Source: Nematostella vectensis
Lineage: Eukaryota > Cnidaria > Anthozoa > Actiniaria > Edwardsiidae
Assembly: GCF_932526225.1 (NCBI RefSeq)
Contig: NC_064039.1
Span: 11,302,139 to 11,366,138 of the forward strand
Direction: 5' to 3'
Length of the DNA: 64,000 nt
The first letter of the stretch is position 1. Each line of letters starts with the position of its first letter. The translations under genes were made by a program, and so were the position numbers. Positions 42,701 through 53,464 of the stretch are shown here, piece by piece. The notes below the pieces were generated by a model. That model ran no database searches. It saw only the letters and a list, made by a program, of their open reading frames with translations, and was not told the origin of the DNA.

Positions 42701-45308
42701 AATTCTCCCGTGTTTAGTACAAGTCTTTGCTTTGTCAAATAAATGGCTTCCCGCTGTTTAAAAGTATTCGCTAGCAGTTAACACACATTCGAAAATCTTC
42801 AAGGAATATCAAGCGATCGGCATTCATTCCCCAAACTAATTCTCTGTCTAATACAAGTCTTTGTCAAATAAATGGCTTCTCGCTGTTCCAGCTGTTGTTA
42901 AGCCCTGGATCACACGTTACCGTTCGTCAAACCGTTTATTTTGCATCTGTTCGCGAACAGCGTGTTCGCGAACAGTCTATATGTTCGCGAATTTCGCGAA
43001 CGTCGTTCGCGAATTTCGCGAACACTGTTCGCGAATTTCGCGAACGTTGTTCGCGAAAGTTTCGCGAACAGTGTCCCTATGTTCGTGAGCGGTACTGTAG
43101 GGTTGTCACGCAATACAAAAAGTTTCTTTGCCGCACAGTTAGACCGAGTGGTATAGGGTTGTCACGCAATACAAAACGTCTCTTCAACGCACAGGTAAAC
43201 CGAGCGGAACAGGGTTGTCGTGCAACACATTATTTCATAGATAGACCGAGTCTCATGTAATATCACACAATAAGGTTTTACATGTGCCCCCCCAAAAAAA
43301 TCAATAATTCGAGAGCCGGCTATGACAATTACAAGGAATATGACTGCAAACAGCACATTTAATCCAGGCGGGCAAAGATAAATTATAATCTAAATATATA
43401 CTTATAAGTAAATACAACTTATTTATTCTTGTATATATCTTGCTATATACTCAATCTAAGCTACATGCTGCATTGCGACTCATTCTACTATTTGCTATGA
43501 TACTCTCGTACTTGTGTTGACTTGTTTGCTTGTGTTGTTAAATTAACCTAATATCCGCTGTGCACTTATTCTATTATTTGCTACGATACCCTCATGCTTT
43601 TGCTGACTGTAAAATTACTCTAATATTCGCTGTGCACTCATTCTATTATGATGTATAGTCATTGTATATAGCTTTTTCTGTTGCTGTGTAACGATACCTA
43701 TTCTATCGTTTGATATATACTCATTCTAGGTTTTGCTATTATGCTCATTCCAGTGTTTGCATGCGTTTTCTAGCGACCCGATAGCACAATTCTATAGCAT
43801 CTCCTATCTGTGGTTCAGTGGTCTCTCAGTCTTCGTGTCTTTCGTGGTTGGAGCAGTGGTTAGCTTCATTAGTGGTAAGTTGGTAAGGGAAACTGCGGGA
43901 TGTGCAAATTACCACAAATGGATGATATCAGTTCGCCTAAAGAGGCGTAGAGAGCGCTTTTCCGAACATAATTTATGGATGGGAAAAGAAAAAGGGGGAA
44001 AGGAAAAACGCACGAGGGGGAAGGGAGATGGGAAAAATGCACGAGGGGGAAAGATGGGAAAACGCACGAGGGGGAAGGGAGATGGAAAAACGCACGAGGG
44101 GGAAGGGAGATGGGAAAACGCATGAGGGGGGAGGGAGATGGAAAAACGCACGGGGGGGGGGGGGGGGAGATGGAAAACGCACGAGGGGGAAGGGAGATGG
44201 GAAAACGCACGAGGGAGAAGGGAGATGGGAAAACGCACGAGGGAGAAGAAAGATGGGAAAACGCACGAGGGGGAAGGGAGACGGGAAAAACGCACGAGGG
44301 GGGAGGGAGAGGAAGGCGTGAAAGGGGCTGTACCACGGCCTTTCTCCTCTGTTTCTTTCTTTTCTCTTCCCCATTTTCATGTGGGTTGCTGTAAATCAGC
44401 TTCAGTTTTGCAGGTAAATAGGCTTAAATCGAGTTACTAATACAAACAAGGAATCCTTTCAACAGCCAACACTATAGAGATATTTCCTTGTGTTTTGTCT
44501 GTTCTTCATATGCACCAACTGTAATACCTCTTGTTCGTGCCCAATAGAGACGAAGATTGACCGCGCACGCGCAGAAGAGCTGGACCCCAGGCTGCTGTTT
44601 CCCACCAAGGCTTGGTTGTGGTCGTTCCTACCCGGACACAAATTCGAGTGGGACATCGAGGAAGAAGAAGACGTTTCACCTGTCCCCTCGGTAAGAAGGA
44701 GTCTTAGAGGGGGAGGCAGGCGAATAGATTTGCGAGAGAAGGGGTGGTTCCGTGCGTCCAATAGAACCACAAAACGATGATTCTGTATTCTAAGGGACAG
44801 AAAATCTAGGATTGATTCAGATAATTTAAAAGGCAATAGAAGCTATTAGAATCCGCGCTATTAAACAGGCCATCCGCTCTAAATTATCAATCACATCCTC
44901 AAAGAAACTCCCAATTGACACACTACTATCTCAATTTTGAAATATTTTTTCCCGTTTTCCGTTAAAAAATCATCGAAGATTCTTACAAAATCGACCGGAA
45001 GTAAACTGGTGACATTGCGGCTTTAACGGGAGATTCGAAGTTAGCTGTTTATATTATATTGGTTATAGCATTTTTGGTCTCTTTTCGCGTTCAACTGTCC
45101 ATCCTTTGTGTCAAAGCTCTATCCAGTCTCCTATTTTCTTATCGCCTGCCCTTAAGAGAGGAAGCCCGCGTAACTCGACCTGCTTTCGAGCTTCTAACTT
45201 TCTCTCTGCACTCTCCAGGTTATAATGATTGGTGACATAGATCCTGACGACAAAATACCTGAAGAAAAGCAGCAACTGAACAGAAAAGAATGCGAGACTG
45301 CCATGTAA
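33760..45308 (+). CDS. SLC5-family sodium:solute symporter, paralog 2 (15 exons)
   Basis: Exons: 33760-34098, 35149-35214, 35668-35719, 36013-36080, 36590-36744, 36975-37115, 38366-38495, 38958-39046, 39435-39547, 39945-40015, 40824-40910, 41422-41645, 43774-43874, 44548-44690, 45219-45308 (TAA). All are GT..AG with continuous phase, 622 aa. Exons 2-11, 13 and 14 match paralog 1 in length exactly. Exon 12 is 48 bp longer, with extra Asn-X-Ser/Thr sequons (NQT, NDT, NMS, NST) in a probable outside loop. The C-terminus is encoded by one exon, not two. Parts of exon 1 and exons 6-7 are almost identical at DNA level to paralog 1 while other exons differ at many silent sites. It is probably a sodium-coupled organic-anion carrier of the plasma membrane; substrate unknown. 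Confidence 0.9.
37372..38365 (+). repeat. 54-bp array carrying the exon 7 acceptor, paralog 2
   Basis: About 18 units of the same 54-bp repeat as in paralog 1, ending exactly on the exon 7 acceptor (exon from 38366). Units vary at three places: TTTCAG/TTTTAG/TTTTAT at the acceptor, AATATT/TATATT, and CCTGGAATG/CCTGAAATG/CCTTGACTG. The last form carries an in-frame TGA. The nearest decoy (exon start 38312) is open and in frame; the next one up has lost its AG. Confidence 0.95.
38480..38850 (+). repeat. Array carrying the exon 7 donor, paralog 2
   Basis: Repeats the exon 7 end CCAGTAATGACCAG|GTAATG at spacings near 62, 62 and 36 bp, with GAGAGACGGGTAGATTA-like spacers. Several copies keep CAG|GTAATG or CAG|GTAGTG (for example near 38620 and 38656). 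The first part is nearly identical to the paralog 1 array. Confidence 0.9.
40039..40254 (+). mobile_element. TTAA-type MITE copy B (most complete)
   Basis: 216 bp flanked by TTAA on both sides (40035-40038 and 40255-40258). The terminal inverted repeats of about 28 bp begin AGCCGCATTGTCACCAGTTT. No coding capacity. The TTAA target suggests mobilisation by a piggyBac-type transposase, which is inference. Confidence 0.82.
40268..40823 (+). repeat. 43-bp array carrying the exon 11 acceptor, paralog 2
   Basis: About 13 units of CATGTGGTTTATGAGTCTAT, CCTTGTAG|CTGGCGTACA, GTAAG. The terminal unit is the real exon 11 acceptor (exon from 40824, CTGGCGTACAGTATC). Each internal unit therefore copies the 3' splice site and about 12 exon bases, then diverges to GTAAGC, which itself looks like a 5' splice site. 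Confidence 0.94.
41641..43260 (+). repeat. About 56-bp array carrying the exon 12 donor, paralog 2
   Basis: The first unit starts at the exon 12 end (CACACAG|GTACTAAG). Later units read CACAG|GTAGACCGAGTGG, TATAGGGTTGTCACGCAATA, CAAAACGTTTCTTCGC. About eight copies, split by the DNA element at 41941-43097. The unit is unrelated to the array at the same junction in paralog 1. Confidence 0.85.
41941..43097. mobile_element. Non-autonomous Tc1/mariner-like DNA element
   Basis: 1,157 bp with terminal inverted repeats CAGTACCGCTC(T/A)CGAACAT and a TA duplication (41939-41940, 43098-43099). Removing it with one TA restores GAGTGGTATAGGGTTGTC, exactly the sequence of neighbouring repeat units, so the empty site is visible in the array. 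The sub-ends are packed with TTCGCGAA palindromes, and the middle consists of degenerate repeats of about 120-150 bp containing TTCCCGCTGTTATTAAG and AAGCGATCGGCATTCCCTCC. No transposase frame. Confidence 0.9.
43975..44315 (+). repeat. 28-bp purine-rich minisatellite in intron 13, paralog 2
   Basis: The unit is about GATGGGAAAACGCACGAGGGGGAAGGGA, about 12 copies, strongly strand-asymmetric (purine-rich plus strand). It keeps frames open on both strands, which explains the long open frames there; none is a gene. Confidence 0.92.
44846..45022 (+). mobile_element. TTAA-type MITE copy C (5'-truncated)
   Basis: Shares AACAGGCCATCCGCTCTAAA and the right terminal repeat (ending GCGGCT then TTAA at 45023-45026) with copy B. 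The left terminal repeat is missing. Intron 14 of paralog 2. Confidence 0.75.
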
Positions 45309-45632
45309 CGGCCAGCGGATACTCGCAGTGCGCATTCTTATGTATTGTATCGTCGACTTGCTTCCTTGTAATAAGGACTAGATTCGAGTGTGCATGTGAT
45401 TGCAAGGACGGCAGGTTTTCAAAACCTTTTAAATATGTTTCCATTGCCGGGTCACGGCACTGTAGATATTATTTCTGTTGTCCAAGTTTTTTTTATATTA
45501 TCACTTCTTAGTTAGTGGCTTTATACGGACGTGTTTTTTCACAATAACCAGTCATTGTAACCACTCTAGTTTAGTTAACAGCGGTACCTAGCATGTTTTG
45601 CGTCATAAGTTTTGTTATCTTATATTTTAGTC

Positions 45633-45638
45633 AATAAA
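45633..45638 (+). terminator. Polyadenylation signal AATAAA, paralog 2
   Basis: TCAATAAAATAAAG lies about 325 bp after the TAA of the second transporter gene, which implies a 3' UTR of that size. Confidence 0.6.
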
Positions 45639-45649
45639 ATAAAGGACTA

Positions 45650-48221
45650 AAACAAACAAACAAATAATCTGCTTCATATAATACTCGTTTTCAGTCACAC
45701 GTGCAACATAGAGTTAAACATTTTAGCGTTTTAGAAGTTCGGATATGTCAAACCACCACCTCTAAATAGCATATCATGCTTGTCTTATAAACTAGCATTG
45801 AATGTTTGTCTTGTCAACTGGCGTAGCCATTTTCTTGATAGTTTCTTTAAAGTAAGAACTTGATCGTGCGTAAAACCATGAAGGTGCGAATTAGGTAAAA
45901 GGGACGGCCGCGGAAAATAAACTCAGAATACTGCAGACTTGTTGCCAATTATTATTTACACGTAATTCTAAGGTTCTATTTGGATATGATATTAGAATTA
46001 TGCCTTTATTACCACCCTTCTGTCTATATATATATTGTTTTTGCTCCGACTCTGTTTCACAGAGGCGTTCAACATAATCCCTTGAACCTTTTGTTGATTT
46101 CTACCTTGTCTACACCACGCCCACGCAGACCATCTAGTGTTTCTACAGCTTGTTTGTTGTCTTTCTAGTAATACCATACATCCCCCTGTGTGAATGTTTA
46201 TCTTCATTATCGTGGCACGACGCGCCCGCCCCTAACTTTATATATCAAACTTCTTCCCATTTTGAAAGGATATTGCATGTTATTTGCTTGAGAAGATTGT
46301 GATACGTGCTCCAGCTATCTATAAGTCGGTAACTCCATGTGTCGTGGGATTTCTATTTAAATTGAAGTAGTATTGATGACACTATAATACAGCAATTATC
46401 TACAGCATTGTGCTATAAATAAAACCACACAAGTTTTAACCCGTCAAACGGTGACAAATGTAATAGTTAAAAGTCATTAAGCAAGTATTCCTCCTCAAAA
46501 ACGTGACGTCTTAAGCGTCCTCCGACACAGGCATCTCAACGAGCTACTGAGAACAAAATTTTCCGACGCGCTTGTTTGGACTTCTTGTGGTGTGCTCATG
46601 AAAGGGCCGCCAAGGAAACCCAAATCAGTTGTTTGTGTCTCCGCAGCCTATTGAGCAGCCTAGCGGAGGAGATAGGGGTATATAAGGGGTCTATAAATAA
46701 AACTGACTGAATTAACGCAGTAAATATAGTTTTTCCCTGAGCCTGAAATAACACATACGCCGCACTGAGGGCGGACTAAGTCAACTCCGGCTACTGGCGC
46801 TTGACTGACGGTTGAAATATAAAGAGTAGAGTAAGACTATATTTGGAAATCCCCGGAGATGAGTTCCATTTCATTGATAATGAATAAGCACTTTTGGCTG
46901 AGTGTATTTAGCTCTGAAATCTTTCACTTTATCAGTATTTATTGTTCTATATATCCTCTTCCTTCTTACCCTTACTTTACTAGACAAGACATAGTAAACC
47001 GTTTTTACGCTGGATTTACGTTTTATATTATGTAGAGGACTTTTATTTATATATGGCCCGTTGATTTCATTTTAAAATAGTGTTTGAAATAACCAGACAA
47101 TCGTCAAATAGCAAGTGAATTGCGCGCATTGAAAAAATACACCTCTCCAAAATCAGATTTGGTTTATTAGCACTGTAGTTGTTGTTTTTTCTATATCATT
47201 TGTCCCGAGTATTTATAGAACGGGATTTTTATTATAATTTTAAAGTATTAGTCTTTAACTTCAAGATTATTTCAAAATTATTCACCGCTCAAAATTTATA
47301 TTTCCATAAATACACAGAATTTGAAAACGATAGTTAAAGTGACTACCAGTTTTTCATATATATATTTTGTATATACACCGTACGAATAAAAACAAGTTAT
47401 ATTAGATTTTGTTTTTTTTTCAATTGCATATGAGCTATAGTACAAATACAAAGACATTATGAGCGCACTTACTAAAAACAAATGACGAGAAACACAATCT
47501 AGAGAACCTGTATTACTCGGCAACTGCAATGTTATTGAGGTTGCCATCAACAAATTATTGCTGTTATGGTAGGTTGCTAGCTACAAATTATTGGTGGTTT
47601 GTGGCGTTTTGCACTTTGAATTCTATAAGCGATAAAATATTCACAAATTTGTGGATCCTCCGCAAAATTATATGCGGCACGGGGGCGGTTTTGTTCCCTC
47701 GCTTAATATGGGTTAACAACGGAAGACTGCCAATAACAGGCGAGCACTCGTGAGTGGTTTAAAAATAATTACATCAAGTAATATGTGTAGGTTTGTTGGT
47801 AGTATTGAGACGGTACAGCGACGCGCATGAAAATTACGATCGTGCGGAAAGACACAGACCAACGAAGAAGTAGAAATAGCTATGCTTCAATGAGAGCCGT
47901 CAAAAACAAGCCGATCTCCGTGCCCCTAGCATATCACAGATAATCACGGACTCGTCACGCACAAACACGCTTATGCGTGATATCACCAAACCAGATTGGA
48001 TATTCTACCGGATGTTTCTGGTAGCTTTGATTATTTCTGTTAATTTACCCCACCACACTGTCAGACGTGGCTACGACAAGTGAGCGAACAAGAGCTCTAG
48101 ATAGCGCCATTCGTAATCGAGATCAATAGACATTTACTCGTCGTGACAGTACCACAATTTTTTTACCAAAAAGGACAAGATTTACGGAAATTGTAGCCAG
48201 CTGCAACTGCAAGTGTCCTCG
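45650..48221. other. No gene seen
   Basis: AT-rich intergenic DNA between the transporter pair and the small acidic frame. I see no exon with splice support, no RNA gene and no clear repeat. Confidence 0.4.
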
Positions 48222-48650
48222 ATGCACTTAAACGGAATGTCTTGGAAAGAAATGCGACTTTTTTTCAAGTCGAAAGAAAAGGACGATAGCTTCGAGAAGA
48301 AAGTCAAATGGGCTGAAAAATTGGAGGAGATTCGTTATTTTATCAGAGACAAAGAGAACGAGATTCAACTTCAGCAAGCTCAAGGGCAGAGCACGGATGA
48401 CTTGGAGGAAGAGGAAGAGGATTCGATAGAATGCGATAGCGATAAAAATAAGGATGACATCAATGGCAGTGAAGACTTTGTTAAAAGTGATACAATGTGC
48501 GAAGCTCAAAAACAGAACTTTACAAAAGAGATGGTACGACTAGCACTTTGTCGCGATAAAAACGATAGAAACTGGGAAAAGTTTTTCCATCTTAGTAGTG
48601 CAATTATGGAGGAGAAAATCAAGGAAATAATGGATGGTGACTGGGTGTGA
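48222..48650 (+). CDS. Small acidic, helix-rich hypothetical protein
   Basis: 142 codons from ATG 48222 to TGA 48650. The translation is highly charged: a Lys/Glu-rich helical first half (KKVKWAEKLEEIRYFIRDKE), an acidic run (DLEEEEEDSIECDSD), then MVRLALCRDKNDRNWEKFF and a short acidic end. Composition is unlike the random frames around it, and it may contain coiled coil. I do not recognise the family. It could be one exon of a larger gene, a transposon-associated accessory frame or a young pseudogene. A second, weaker frame follows at 48678-48860 and may be related. Confidence 0.45.
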   Translation: MHLNGMSWKEMRLFFKSKEKDDSFEKKVKWAEKLEEIRYFIRDKENEIQLQQAQGQSTDDLEEEEEDSIECDSDKNKDDINGSEDFVKSDTMCEAQKQNFTKEMVRLALCRDKNDRNWEKFFHLSSAIMEEKIKEIMDGDWV

Positions 48651-48860
48651 TTTCTCCTCATTCAAGAAAGAAGGATTTTGAAAAAAGAAATAACGGACGC
48701 CATGTTTGGCTTGCACTGTTATTTTGGATGCGTCATTGATATTGCTTACCGCATAACGAAAAGCCGTAGTAAACAGATAAGCGTAAGACGGAATCTGAAT
48801 GTAGAACAGCGCGAACTCGAACAGTGGGAGCTTGAGCGAACAATGACGGCTGAATTGTGA

Positions 48861-51800
48861 TGCTTATTCGATGCAAAAATTGTCACGACCAAGATTGTTT
48901 GGCTAAAACCAGTAGGAACGGTCGGGATAGGAAAGATCTAAAGATCTGAAAAGCCTATGGCAAGTGCTTTGACTAAATTGGAAATTTGTCTCCTCGTGAA
49001 AACGAGGTTCGTCAATTGCCAACAGAGTACTAATATAAAGCGGTTATTCCTAACGACTTAGCCTAAAAGATAACATTGCAATCTTAGACAGTGCTTTACC
49101 GATCGATTGTCAGAATAGTCAAATATGAATAAATGATGTGAAAAGATTCGTAATTGTTCTTCCATTATAGCGAACTCAGAGTTTCTATGAATGGAACAAG
49201 GAAACTTCATCCATTTGAAATAAAAGCATGCACTAGAAATAGTGTTATGGGGGGATGGGTAGGGATGTGTCATGTTTACCATGAGAATTCTCATAGCGAG
49301 TAGGCGTAATGGGGATTTGCGCCTGGGCGGTTTATTAAATCGAACAGGAAGATATAAAATATCATTGAAGTTGCTTTTCCGGTAAACAAGTAGCAGCTAA
49401 GTGGTACGGCTCAATTCTAAACCGTTTGCGGGGGAGGTTTGCACTGCAGTCCTTCGGTAAAAAACAGGAAGAATAAAATATCTGAGGGAAGACAGTTCTT
49501 TGAAAATGTAAGAGTGTTGTCATCCTGTCTGAGCAGGATGTCTATGTCGACAATCAGTGAGATGCGGAGGCTTGTATTTCTTCCAGTTTCTGTTTAATTC
49601 TCATTCTATAATTTGTTTTGTGGGGGCACACGATCTAGACTGTTATTAATTTCTATGGTTCCAATAACCAGGGACGAATACAAGTCAATACTATCTACGA
49701 AATCGATAAGTACTTCAATTATCTCTCTCGCGATAAAAAAGACATTACGGCGGAATCCTTTTTCCATCAAGAAATACGGCGTTATTTGCTGAACAATATC
49801 ACTGGCCTGGAAGGGTTATTTTTTATTGTATTTTTTTTTATTCGTTCGTCTTTCAGACGTTACCACAGTCATCAACGGTTTTAATCGAAGCTGTTCGGAT
49901 AAACAGCAAACCACAACTAAGTGGATAAACAAAGTCCCGGGTATACATCTTGGCATTACACAAATATGAAGTCTGCTATAAATGATATCTAATTCCGTGT
50001 AATAACCCAAAATTTCCCATCTTATGAGTGCTGGTTTTCTTCTCTAGAGAGAACACTAGGTGTGTTACCCCTTCAATAATCCTGCAAGTAGCAGCTTTCA
50101 GGAAAAGGCTCTTACAGTTGCACACTCCTTTACTTTCACTTTTACCATTCTTCCATTTCTTTTCCCTACTCTGCTTTGCCTTTCCGGACACGTGTCCGGA
50201 AAGGCAAATCAGGGGGATCTAAGGGATGGGGACCCCACCCTATTCTTTTGCAGAGAAGTGAGATTATGTCGGAAACCATGGGTTGGTAGATTGATTTCAC
50301 GATTCGAAAATTCAAAGAAAGTGATTGATTTTTTACTTTTGTGTATATTTAGATAATTGATAAACTTTCTATTTCAAAAGGTGTAGTGACCTTTTTTACG
50401 AAACTCGGGAGTGGCTTACAAAAGTGAGAAAAGAAATTACCATCTTCAAACCATTCCATTTGTCTCTGGACAAACCCCTTCCTCTATTTCTTTCCTTTCA
50501 TATTTTCACTTTCTTCCTGCTCTCTCTCCTCTTCCCTTGTGCTTGCTTAGCGGGTAGGCACACGTGTGTAGGGCGCAACGTGTTGTGTACAGAGATGAGA
50601 TACGGGCGACGGGTGCTCGCGTGAAGGACATGTAGGGAAGCATGCTGCTTCTTTTGATTCCATAGAATCCTGTTTTGCAGCCAGGAGAATTGATTTTGTG
50701 ACTTGAGCTTCCATAACTATCCATGATCTTGAGCTTTGGTCTGTAAACTTGTGCGGTTTACCCAGGCATGTTCACTTACAAGCCACCGTAACAACATTCA
50801 ATACATACATAGAACCCAACAAGCGATCTGAGATAAGCGAGACACTTATTCATAAGGGCGTGGCTAGGTTTTGACCAAAGATACGCCAATTGTTACAAAA
50901 AGCCCTTAGAATTGTAACAAAAGACCCCAGAAAATATACCCAAGGCAATATCGTAAAGCCTCATGCCAGTAGCGCCTGCTGCAGACACTGTATTGCACAA
51001 CCATTTTAGATGATGCTGTGAAGTAGTTAGCCAATATTTCCTTTGTTTTGTGGCCAACCGAACGAGTCTATTACTCTATTGCTCGTATTCGACTGGTTGA
51101 AATAGACACGTCATTGAGTTTTTCGCATGTATGTTGAGCGCTTAGCTAAAAATAATCAGAAAGATATATCCGCCACCTTAACCTCCGTCGCGCTCTATTT
51201 GTGATGTGTATCTATTCGAGATCTTTAAACGATCTGATAACTTACCGACGTCATCTGGCAGCAGGTTTTAGCTGCACATTTGCAAATGGCAAGCAATTGT
51301 AAAAGGTGAACCGCTGTCTCCATAACTAGACAAACAGGTATCTCTCTTTGGAGAGCCGCGATAATTAATTAGTACGGGCTTCACTTTACGAGCCAGAGTT
51401 CCCTGGCTCAATCATCTAGCTGATGTAAACAATAAAAACTATCATAAGGGCAATGGATCCCCCTTGTCAAGCCGGGGGGGGGGGGGGTGCTCTCTCTTCC
51501 CTTTTCGGAATTTTCAGGGGGTAACTGAGAGAAAATAGGCTTACTAATGGGTGATGTTTGCTTCTGGGGTAATATTTATGGGAGCAATTTTTGGTATTTT
51601 TTAGTGAATGGCTCTCTAGTTTTCTTTTCTTTTTCGGGAATGGGGATTTGGGATTTCTGTGGCTCATCGTGAACAAATTTTAGGAGGTTCAAGCTAGACT
51701 CAGTCATTAATACCCCTCCCCGTCACATATGCTTGTCCTATCCTTTAGGGTGTAAAATTTGCCCAAGTGCTATCCTTTAGGCCTTTCGTTTAGGTTGGCT

Positions 51801-52196
51801 ATCCTTTATGCCAGTCTTTATGCTCTCCCATCCTTTAGGCCTTTCTTTAAAGTTTGTTACCACCGGGTTTGTTTCAAGCTTTAGTGGACCAAAAATAATA
51901 ACTCACCAACAGAACATCAAAACAGAGGATTTAGTTGGATTTAATCAGTTTCTCTGATTAAGGGATATAATATTCTGTGACTACACCTTTTTAATCGCTT
52001 AGGGGTCAAAACTAGGCGCCCGACCATTCCCAGTTTATCTCTAAACGCTCAGTAGAGCCAGGGAGAGCAGTGTTTTGTATTGTGGCAAAGCTGGTAACAT
52101 GTTGGACGATGTTCGAGCCTTTTGCTCGGGAGGGCAATGAAGGGTTAAAACCTCCTGTGGGATAAGTGTAAGACAAAACTCATCGATATCAAATAT
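48861..52196. other. No gene seen
   Basis: Contains the palindrome at 50175-50208, a poly-G run near 51474-51487 and scattered TATCCTTTAGG words at 51738-51850. I see no exon I can support. Confidence 0.4.
50175..50208. repeat. Perfect 34-bp palindrome centred on CACGTG
   Basis: TTTGCCTTTCCGGACAC is followed directly by its reverse complement. The centre is an E-box (CACGTG). It could extrude as a hairpin or bind a dimeric bHLH factor. Confidence 0.85.
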
Positions 52197-52687
52197 TTTA
52201 TTCATTCCCAACCACCATGATAAGTGGATAGTTTATTTATATATTTTGCGGTGCCCCTCGCAATACTCGATATCTTACAAATGTTTTTTTATATAAATGT
52301 ACAATTTTTTGGTGGCAAAAGAACCACCCCTCATTGACCGATTACACACCATATGGCGTACGTAAACGTATAAAAATACTGAAAAGAGAGTCAAAAGTAA
52401 AATATTGAAATTAGTCATTCATCAAATCGTCTTCATTGTAATTATCTACAATATTTTGCTATCATGACGATTTCAAATATGTTTATAAGATCTAAATATT
52501 TTTCTTTAAAAATAACTAACCATTGACTATAACTGACCATCTTTTTTGCCAGAAACTCCCATAAAAGTTTCTGAAATTACTAATTCTTATAACACTTTCC
52601 ACTCCCTTTCCATCAGTAATATTTTGTTTGTTTAAAATATTTAGATGAGGTATTTACAGATTCCAAGATCTAGATCAGCTCACATTA

Positions 52688-53067
52688 TCATGCAAGTTCG
52701 AGTTCGAGTGAGGTTTCGTAGTCTGACTCGATATCTGACTCATACCCATCAAGCACCACGTACTCATCTGACACATCATTTGAGTGACAGCCCAAGTGAC
52801 AGGCCCCGCCCTCAGATTCCCACTGGCCTAGTTCATGCTGTAGCTCATCTGGGCTGTCGTGGACAGAGGTGACGCTTGCCAGCATGGGAAAGTCTCGGCT
52901 GCACCACACAAAGGATTCCGTGCTACTGAAGTTCCTGTCATGGATAATCTCGATGTCGCTGTCATCTGATGATGTGATGTCACTGGAGGAGGAGTGCAGT
53001 GATGTGTTGCAAGTTGCAAAAGATGTTGTGGTCTGGTTGGAGTTGATCCTTCTCAGATCAGTTTCAT
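52688..53067 (-). CDS. Candidate alternative last exon of the phospholipase gene
   Basis: A frame preceded on the minus strand by a pyrimidine-rich TTTTTTTTAG acceptor, open for 380 nt to TGA 52688, with AATAAA at 52197-52202. It encodes a Ser/Asp/Glu-rich tail (SSSSDITSSDDSDIEIIHD, ending SDIESDYETSLELELA). Incoming phase 1 matches both exon 2 and exon 3 of the phospholipase model. Joining exon 2 directly to it would give 377 aa, and exon 3 to it 458 aa, both in frame. It could instead be the last exon of an unrelated gene. No transcript evidence is available here. Confidence 0.45.
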
Positions 53068-53464
53068 CTAAAAAAAACAATAGAGTTAATTGAGAAAGAG
53101 CTGGTTTAAAGAATGTAAATGACCCACTCCTACCTTGTTATTGTTTATCATTGAAAAAACAGCGATTTAAATGGAGGGGTTTCATTTAGTTTCAGAGTAG
53201 GCAATGGAGATTTATAAGTAGGGAGTGGAAGTTATTTTATTAGATGAAATAAAACTTAATTTAACTTAAAAAAAGGAGCTGGTGCTTGCTGGAAAATAGC
53301 AGGCAGTTTCGCCGCCTGCCAGGGCCTAATGAAACCCCTGGGGTGGTGTCATTTTTTGTTTCATTTGGCTTTCTGACTCACAGACATGAATACCTAAGAA
53401 GGCAGTTTTATTGAAAAAATTTGCACTGCGGTGTTTACAAAGAAGGAAATTACTTTTTCATAGA

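Noticed and set aside
26990-43260. Possible CRISPR-like arrays
   Set aside because: Units are contiguous tandem repeats without unique spacers, in a eukaryotic intron context.
43869-44440. Long open frames on both strands, Arg/Gly-rich or Phe/Pro-rich
   Set aside because: Produced by the 28-bp purine-rich repeat inside an intron of transporter paralog 2.
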